DNA from: Diplodia intermedia
Lineage: Eukaryota; Ascomycota; Dothideomycetes; Botryosphaeriales; Botryosphaeriaceae
Direction: 5' to 3'
Length of the DNA: 64,000 bases
Assembly: GCA_021495925.1 (NCBI GenBank)
Contig: JAKEKT010000084.1
Coordinates: forward strand, 62,001-126,000
Below the pieces are notes generated by a model. The model was not told the DNA's origin. It was given only the letters and a program-made list of their open reading frames with translations, and searched no databases. Within the stretch, counting starts at the first letter, position 1. The number at the start of each line of letters is the position of its first letter. Made by a program: the position numbers and the translations under genes. Positions 56,744 to 64,000 of the stretch are shown here, in pieces.

Positions 56744-59688
56744 ATGCCCGCCCCCGACCAAGGCGACGAAGGATTCGACTTCAACGACCTCTCCCAACAA
56801 GCCACTCGCCGCGACAGCAATGGCGCCGCCGCCCCCGACGGCCTGCCGCCCAAGGCGAAGCGCATCGCCTGTATACTGTGCCGCAAGAGGAAGCTGAAAT
56901 GCGACGGCCAGCGCCCGAGCTGCGGCACTTGCAAGAGACTGGCCCATGACTGCGCCTACGACGAGGTGCGCAAGAAGAGCGGGCCCAAGAGAGGCTACGT
57001 CAAGGCCCTGGAAGCTAGACTGCGTATGTCCGCTGCGCGACCCCAGGTAGACCTGCCGCTGAACAAAGCCCGCCGACAGAACAAGTCGAGACGCTCCTCA
57101 AGTCCCAGGAGGGCTCCGAGGCGCATCAGCAGCAAAATCAAAATTCAAATGCTTTCCCCCCAGACCCCCAGCCCTCTGATTTCCAAGGCCAGAACATCGT
57201 GATGGACAACATGGCCCAGGTCATGGACAATGTCTTCCAGTCGGCCAGTGGCATCTCCCCCAGAGACATGCCCTCCGCCGTGCCAACTGCCTCCGCCGAC
57301 AACAGCTCGAGCTCTGATCCCTTCTCTTGGGAAATGATTGGCTTGGGCTTGGACGAACCCCTGCCGAACCAGGACATTGTCAACGAGCTGTCAGTCCTCC
57401 ATGCTCCAATCCATGCGCCCATGTGACTCCCCAGTGCTTACCGTGCATTTCGTATAGGACGCAGATTTACTTCGACAAATTCAATCTTGTGGTGCCCATG
57501 ATACACCGTCCCCGCTTCCTCGCTGCCATGAACCTCGCTCCGCACATGCGGCCTCCGATCTGTTTGAGATACATCATGTGGACGCTTGCCTCCTCGACCT
57601 CCGACAAGTACTCATCCCTGCAGGAGCATTTCTACCACCGCGCCAGGAAATATATCCAAATGGACGAGATGAAGGGCCACGGAGAGTCGATGCTTACTCT
57701 CGCTCACTGCCAAGCCTGGGCTCTCATTTGCAGCTATGAGTTCAAATCCATGTACTTCCCGAGAGCGTGGATTAGCGCAGGCCGAGCTGTGCGAATGGCT
57801 CAGATGATGAACTTGCATAAGATGGACGGCACCGGACTGGATGTCAAGCAATGCCTGGCTCCGCCCAAAGACTGGACCGAGAGGGAAGAGAGAAGGAGGA
57901 CGTTCTGGATGTGCTTCAACGTTGATCGTTATGCGAGCATCGGCACAGGCTGGCCAATGGCTATCGACGAGCAAGATGTAAGGAGGTTGAATGCGCAGTC
58001 CGAACCGATGTACTAACCACTAATAGATCATGACAAATCTGCCCACTACCGACGAGGCGTTCGAGAAGAGCAGACCCGAAGGTTCCATATCGATGGAGCA
58101 GGCCTTGTCCGTGGGCGGTGCCTCGAGATTGACGCCTTTCGCGGGTTGCTGTGTCATGGCAGCCATGTTTGGTCGCAACCTGCTCCATCTACACCGACCG
58201 ACAAGCAACGAACGGGAGGGTGACCTCAATGGTGAATTCTGGGAGAGACATCGCCGACTGGATAATATGCTTTTGAACTTAGCGCTGGCGCTGCCCGAAG
58301 AGATGCGACTTCCTGCAGGCATCAGCAACCCCAACGTGGTGTTCATGACCATGAAGATACACACCTCGGTTATATGTTTGCATCAAGCGGCAATCTTCAA
58401 GGCCGACAAAAACAGGATGCCTGCTCACATTGCCCAAGAGAGCAAGATCAGATGCGTCACAGCTGCGTCCGAAATTGCGAGCGTGATGAGGTTAATTGCT
58501 CACGTGGACACTTCAACGGTAGGTCGTCCGAAGCTGGACTTGGACAATGGCATGCTGATATCTTCATCAGATGAACCCCTTCATTTCGTTTTGCGTCTAT
58601 GTTGCAGCGCGGGTCTTCGTGCAGTATCTGAAAAACCGGCCCGGTGACGGGCAAATGAACAATCACCTCCAGTTCCTCCTTCAAGCCATGCAAGCACTCA
58701 AGAAGAGGAATCCATTGACGGAGTCTTTCCTCGCTCAGCTTGACCTAGACCTCGTGGGCTCTGGGATCGTGTCTCCGTTTGGGGGCTCACAGAGTCTTAA
58801 CACCAGCTGCGCAGAACCCAAAGCTCCCGTAAGCCATACGCGTGCCCATACTTCGGGACTTCCGCTGACAAAGGGCTTCAGGCAACGATTCCGGTAAATA
58901 CCGACAGCGTTAGCTGCGCCCCTATTTTCGACCTAAGGGAATCACAGTCGGATGCCGCGCCGATGAACGCCTTCCAGGGGGGAAACAATGGCACGGGTTC
59001 GAGGAGCCATGCCTCCAACTTGGCGAGTACAAATCCTTCGCCATTAAAAGGCCACCTCTCCAACTCGGCGGGCACGGAGCCTACGCCTGGCCCGCCATTC
59101 CATCTGGCGCAACAAGTCAACATGGACGCGGAAGCGATGCCTTTCACGTACTCACCGAAAGACCGGCACATTTTCGAGCTTCCAAACAGACAAAGAACGC
59201 CCGGCGCAGTCACGCCTAGAGAAATGCAAGCGCAGTACTCGAGAAGTTTTGGACGGGGGGAAAGGGATGCATCTGACATGGACCTATCGCCCGACGCCGG
59301 CGGCGAGAATCCTTCTCCATCTGGATCGGGCAATTCGCAACACGTTGCATCATCCCGCTCTTCATATTCGGCGACATCTGATCGGCAGACCAAGTCTCAT
59401 GGACAAGGCTACGGTGGCGTCATGGGTGAAAATGTGTCGAATGCGCCCAACGACAACTTCAACTTCACCACGGCAGGCGACGAGTTTGACCAACTCTTCT
59501 ACACAGCGACGTCGGGGGCGGGCGAGTGGGACATGAGCGGCGGCACGGGCATGACGGGGTTGACGCCTCTGCCCGAGAGCGCATGGACGCAGATGCTTGA
59601 CAGCGGTGGCTGGGAGGGCTTTGGCCCGGGCCACGGCACGGATGCATTCGGTAACAGGTTAAATGAACAACGAACCAGGCAGAGATAA
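56744..59688 (+). CDS. Zn(II)2Cys6 fungal-specific transcription factor
   Basis: Six exons: 56744-57023, 57080-57389, 57458-57977, 58027-58518, 58571-58828 and 58882-59688. Introns are 49-68 bases; the fourth exon is preceded by a perfect TACTAAC branch. The product is about 888 residues. The zinc cluster is C43, C46, C53, C60, C63 and C70 (CX2CX6CX6CX2CX6C) in RIACILCRKRKLKCDG and following residues. A linker SGPKRGYVKALEARL and a short coiled coil QQVETLLKSQ come next. The middle homology region contains YFDKFNLVVPMIHRPRFLAAM, MLTLAHCQAWALICSYEF and RRRTFWMCFNVDRYASIGTGWP. The C-terminal 270 residues are Gly/Ser/Pro-rich and disordered-looking, a plausible activation domain. The targets are unknown, and no metabolic genes adjoin it. 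Confidence 0.88.
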
Positions 59689-60673
59689 TCGTGGCAGTGC
59701 CATTGGTTCTGCTGCGGGGGCTCCATTGCATTGCTTGGAGCCACATCTCATTTTCTGTACTAAGATATGATTCACCGGGAAGGATGGCGCACATACGGGC
59801 AACTGTACCATAGCATGACGTTCGACGATCTCCACTGGGCATGTAGAGGGAAACATGGAGTTGCTGGACACGGATATCGAATTCAGCGCTGCAGATGCGT
59901 GCAACCGGCCTGGCGCGGGCAATTGAAGCGGCAGGAGGCGACAGTGCGGCGGCGGCGGTCAGCCCTATGTCCCAGGACAGCGATCTCCTTTTCATTGCTG
60001 CTGCCTTGCCAGGCGCGAGGAATAGGAAGAGGAAACCGTGGCAGGACGGCGTGGCTGTGGCTAGCACGCAACAGGCGGCCAGGCATTTAAAAGCGAGCAA
60101 TTGCGGTGCAGCAGGCCGGCCAGCAGCAGCAGTTCCCCATTGCGATCTCCAGCGTTGCAGCAGTCACGCGCGTCAGCATCCAGACAACTCGAGCCCGCCT
60201 GTGGAGAGGATTTCGCCGCCCCACCTGAATTGGGAAAGGCGCGGCCCGTGCGAGCGCCCAGCGACAGGAAACACCGTGGACATTTCAACGACGTCTATCG
60301 CTGCGATACGCCCCATACACCCAGACTCCCCTCCGCAACTCACCACCCAACAGCCCCAGAGCCTAAGCACCCAGGTAAGTCCCCAGCCGCCGCACGCTGC
60401 TGCTCTCCTCTGCGCCCCGCCGTCGGAGTGTCTGGCCCTCTGCGTCCTCCCTTAGCATGCTCTCCCGACCCGCCGCCGCCCAGCGTCCAGCCCGATCGCT
60501 CGACGCCGCGGCCGCTCGTCATCGCCCGCATCCCCCATCACGAGCCCACGAGTCTGCCATCGCCTCGCGAGCCGCCTGCTGACCCGAATGCCCTGCCACA
60601 GGTCCCGGCTCGCATACACCGCTTGTTTCTGCAGCCCCCTTAGACTCCCACCCCCCAACACATCGTCGCAACC
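59689..60673. other. Spacer and ARF1 promoter/leader
   Basis: About 1 kb. The last 350 bases are C-rich and lead into the ARF1 start, as in highly expressed fungal genes. Spliceable GT sites near 60373 could mark a leader intron, but this cannot be decided here. No gene is supported. Confidence 0.45.
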
Positions 60674-61396
60674 ATGGGTCTCACATTCTCGAAGCTGTTC
60701 GACAAGCTATGGGGCAAGAAGGAGATGCGTATCCTGATGGTCGGTCTTGACGCCGCAGGAAAGACCACGATTCTGTACAAGCTCAAGCTCGGTGAAATCG
60801 TCACCACCATCCCCACCATCGGTGAGTTCCGCCTGCCCCCACGCGCCCGCCGCCCGCCCTGTTGCTGACGCATTGGCTGCTCTCCAGGCTTCAACGTCGA
60901 GACCGTGGAGTACAAGAACATCCAATTCACCGTGTGGGATGTCGGTGGACAGGACAAGATCCGCCCCCTGTGGAGGCATTACTTCCAGAACACCCAGGGT
61001 ATCATCTTCGTCGTCGACAGCAACGACCGTGACCGTGTGGTGGAGGCCCGCGAGGAGCTGCAGCGCATGCTCAACGAGGACGAGCTGAGGGATGCTCTGC
61101 TCCTCGTCTTCGCCAACAAGCAGGATCTGCCTGTACGTTGCCCCGCCTGTGCTGCCCGCTGACGATCCGCTGACACTGTTCTCCAGAACGCCATGAACGC
61201 CGCTGAAATCACCGACAAGCTTGGCCTCCACAGCCTCAGGCAACGCGCTTGGGTAAGTCCGGCCAGACAAAGAGCACGCGACAAAGACTGACGACGGGTG
61301 CAGTACATCCAATCCACGTGCGCCACCTCGGGTGACGGTCTCTACGAGGGTCTGGAGTGGCTGAGCAACTCGCTCCGCAAGGCGGGCCACAACTAA
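60674..61396 (+). CDS. ARF1: ADP-ribosylation factor 1 (small GTPase)
   Basis: Four exons: 60674-60821, 60888-61132, 61187-61252 and 61304-61396. Introns are 66, 54 and 51 bases (GTGAGT...CCAG, GTACGT...CCAG, GTAAGT...GCAG). The product is 183 residues. G2 of MGLTFSKLF is the myristoylation site, and an amphipathic helix follows. GLDAAGKT at residues 24-31 is the P-loop. TIGFNVETV spans the first splice junction, WDVGGQDKIRPLW is switch II, NKQD binds the base, and CATSGDGLYEGLEWL is the C-terminal signature. ARF1 recruits COPI and other coats to Golgi membranes. It is near identical in motif content to Arf1 rather than Arl proteins. Confidence 0.97.
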
Positions 61397-62456
61397 GCGG
61401 ACGAGCGATTCCCCCAATGAACGATGTAACCTCCGCAACCCTTTCCCTTAGCTCGCCTACCCACTCTCGAGCGTACACCCGGTGGAGCGATATCTTGGAG
61501 TTTGTTGTCTAGCACGTGCAAATCGGTTGGAGTGCCTCGGTTTCTTCATGACGAATCAGGAATCCAGTCATTCTGGCCAATTCGCTTTCTCCAGATGTTC
61601 TGCTTTCTGCTTATCTTGATTTTCTGCGTGGGCAAGAGGACGACAAAGAGAACGAAGTTTTTCAGGAAATTGACAGCCAAAAAATGGGGCGGCGGGGAGG
61701 AGCCAGTGCTTCTTCCTTTCGCTATGCCATTAACGACCGATCCAAATCATCTTGTCACCTTTCTTCTGCGGGCTGGTTACACGCTTCTTTCGGTCCCTTG
61801 TCAATCCCAACACGCCGAACCGACTTAACTCCCTTTAGAACTTTTATTGTTCGCCCCCCTTCTTGCAACATCACCTCTTTAGTTTCAACTTCTTTATTAG
61901 TCTACGGCTGTTTCATGATTCTTCTGTCTTCTGTTTTAGCTTCTTCTATGGAAAGTCCTGAAATGTGCACTAGAGTCATGAAATGGGTCTAGTTTTTAAA
62001 ACTACGGTTTTTTCCTCTTCTTCATGACAACGGGCTTTTTCGCTGCTACTTTTTGTTCACAACAAACACACACATGAGCTACGTACTGCAAGTGGGCATA
62101 TTGTTTTCTTCGAACTTCCTTCTCGATCGATCGATGGTGGCGTGTTATGCAAAAATGTGATGACGTATGTACGGGAAGGGGGAAGGGAGGGAAAAGACGA
62201 GAGGTGTATGTGTGAACGAGAAAGGAAGAAGAGAAAAAAAAAAAGTGTAAAGTGGTGGTGGCTTGCTTCTTCCTCTTTTCGTAAGTAAGCGTGAGAGAAG
62301 AGAATGTGGAAGAGCAGGAGGAAGACAAAAAACTTGGCTGTGTGTATGCAAAGAAAAATAATTGTATCGTGTCTTTTTTTAACTCTTATGATTCTGCTTC
62401 GTTTGTTGCTGCTGCCGCTACCTTGAGAGATGGGGAAATGGAGTGATGTTGTCTTT

Positions 62457-62471
62457 CCCCCCCCCCCCCCC
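62457..62471. repeat. C homopolymer, 15 bases
   Basis: An uninterrupted run of C in the ARF1 3' flank. It is prone to length errors in sequencing, so its exact length is uncertain. Confidence 0.8.
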
Positions 62472-62767
62472 TCTTCTTTTTCATAGGTAGTGAAATTCGT
62501 CATTTTTTGCTGTTTCGCTCGGGGTTGGTGTGAGTGAGTAAGTGTGCCGGCCTCTCTCGATCAAGTGATGCGTTTATGCGTGGATATATGGTGGTGGTCG
62601 TTGATATGTGCGCACCTGCTCTCTGTGCGAAGGCGGGCAGTAAGTATGCTGTAAGTAGATAGATTTGCGTCCGGATCTTGTCTCCAACTACCCATGTTAC
62701 TATATGGTGCAATAACATCTCGATGAGGTGGATGCGAGTCCTTTGCCACCCGAAAGGGGAAGTGGAT

Positions 62768-62791
62768 ATTATTATTATTATTATTATTATT
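62768..62791. repeat. ATT trinucleotide microsatellite, about eight units
   Basis: Eight perfect ATT units in otherwise unique non-coding DNA. Confidence 0.9.
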
Positions 62792-64000
62792 CTCCGTGGA
62801 TCGGTGGGTTTTACTTTGCTACATACTGGGACCTATTTTGGCTGTGGCTTGGCGGGAAGCGCTCCGAGCCATGGTACATTTACCCGCTTATAGTTCTTGG
62901 GAGGGTAGGCATGGAGGGCGCGGTGATGGAGGATTCTATCATCGTTGCCAGCCGCACACGTCTTTTCTCTCCCCCTCCCCCTCCCCCTCTCTCTGCTTCT
63001 TTGCGGGTGCTGCCCCGAAAGATGGCTGCTGTAATCTGTTGACGTATGCTAAGAGTTTCGGGGCGAAAGGGGATGAAACATGGAAGGGTGCTTCGGTGGG
63101 GTTGAGGGGGTCGACAAAGAGACCAATGATCAGCGCTTCGGAGGCAACCGAGCTTACTGGTCTGGTTATCGGGTGAGACCCTGTTGGTTGGGAGGGAGGT
63201 TGTTGGCTCGTTTTCTGCTTAGAATTCTTACTCGACGGGTTGAGTTTAGATGCTTGGTTTTTGATCGGTATGCGTACTTCATTGCTCTGGCTACAGTGGG
63301 TTGTTTGTGCTACCATGGGCTGCTTCCTAAACAAGACTTAACCTAGTTTGCTACTCAGGCTCCAGACGAAGGTACATCTGTCCTCTGCCTTGACCCATTC
63401 CCTTTGAATCTCGTTCTGCAGTGCCAGTCCTGACACCATCACCCTTCTCTCCTCGTATCATGTCAACAGAGCTTTCGGAAGCTGAAACAAAAGCCAGGAG
63501 CCCGAACGAAACACAAGCAATGTGAAGATGCTCTACTAAGTCAGCAATAGAGGGGCTTGATCGTTGGGTTCGAGATTCATCCCCAAACAACGCGCTGCCA
63601 GTCCTCCCAATTTGAGGCGGTGAACGCAGCCAATCTCCAGGAAAGAGCCAACATATAAGCCCCCCTTTATTAGTTACACGGTTGAGATTTACACCAACAC
63701 GCCTTTGGTACAAGGCTTAGTGGGTCATAACAGCACTCGCAGTTATCCCTCCTTGTAGCATTTGCTTTTTGTGCTCACATTTTGGATAACGAATTGCATT
63801 TCGAGGACGGCGTATGCCGTGGTAATTCTGCACGACTGTCGAAATCCGTGGCATTAGTCCTGACCACGAACAATCAGATGATCCCAGTCTGCAGCGCAGT
63901 GTGGCCTTGTGCGGGCTAAAAACCTACGGCTTCATAGTTCCAAGCGACATATTCCTCGAGCTATCATCCCGCGCTACTGAATAACTCTCCATGAGTCGAC

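Larger units (their letters stand above)
61397..64000. other. 2.6-kb right-hand region without a supported gene
   Basis: The left part is the ARF1 3' flank, T-rich with poly-T and poly-A runs. A 15-base C run lies at 62457-62471 and an ATT repeat at 62768-62791. From about 63.2 kb the composition is less GC-rich. Frames such as 63351-63713 on the minus strand lack family features and splice support. Part of a gene beyond the right edge may start here, but I cannot show it. Confidence 0.45.

Noticed and set aside
63540..63600. tRNA-like T-arm text (GGTTCGAGATTC)
   Set aside because: No matching acceptor, D or anticodon stems could be built around it.
63351..63713. 120-codon minus-strand frame near the right edge
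   Set aside because: No recognisable motif, start context or splice sites; it could be chance. A gene beyond the edge cannot be judged from here.
1..64000. Search for transposons, viral inserts and biosynthetic megasynthases
   Set aside because: No transposase, reverse transcriptase, capsid, polyketide synthase or peptide synthetase motifs were seen in any frame.

Overview
This is nuclear DNA of a filamentous ascomycete (Pezizomycotina). The evidence is short introns of about 50 bases with CTGAC or CTAAC branch sites, two Zn(II)2Cys6 regulators with fungal-type activation domains, a seven-exon beta-tubulin gene, a two-step OPI3-type phospholipid methyltransferase, and Sld3, Leo1, Mob2 and Gpn1 of fungal type. 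The bases are GC-rich, with long CT- or GA-biased non-coding stretches. A member of Dothideomycetes is a reasonable guess, but the sequence alone does not prove the class.

Layout. 1-325 (-): 5' end of a GCN20/ABCF-type translation factor. 1775-5366 (+): a large serine/proline-rich protein of unknown function. 5367-9741: a gene-free tract with many simple repeats. 9742-17654 (+): three genes in tandem, namely a Baeyer-Villiger-type flavin monooxygenase, a Zn2Cys6 regulator and a patatin-like protein that lacks the catalytic serine. 17655-29261: a gene-poor stretch with a hypothetical protein (-), a multispanning membrane protein (+), a class I methyltransferase (-) and a polyglutamine protein (-). 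29262-34677: housekeeping genes CWF19 (-), GPN1 (+) and eIF3h (+). 36722-40312: MOB2 (-) head-to-head with LEO1 (+). 41987-45385 (+): a neutral amino acid permease and OPI3. 46369-51170: beta-tubulin (-) head-to-head with dipeptidyl peptidase III (+). 51531-54955 (+): Sld3. 56744-59688 (+): a second Zn2Cys6 regulator. 60674-61396 (+): ARF1. 61397-64000: no supported gene.

Most of the window is conserved core biology: translation (GCN20, eIF3h), RNA polymerase II assembly and elongation (GPN1, LEO1), splicing (CWF19), replication (Sld3), polarity and NDR-kinase signalling (MOB2), microtubules, vesicle traffic (ARF1) and phosphatidylcholine synthesis (OPI3). Three pairs are head-to-head with intervals of 245-420 bases and probably share promoters. 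The only accessory-looking group is monooxygenase, regulator and patatin-like gene at 9.7-17.7 kb. I found no transposon, CRISPR array, rRNA gene or convincing tRNA gene. Exon borders were read by eye from splice signals, reading frame and family knowledge; no transcript data were available.
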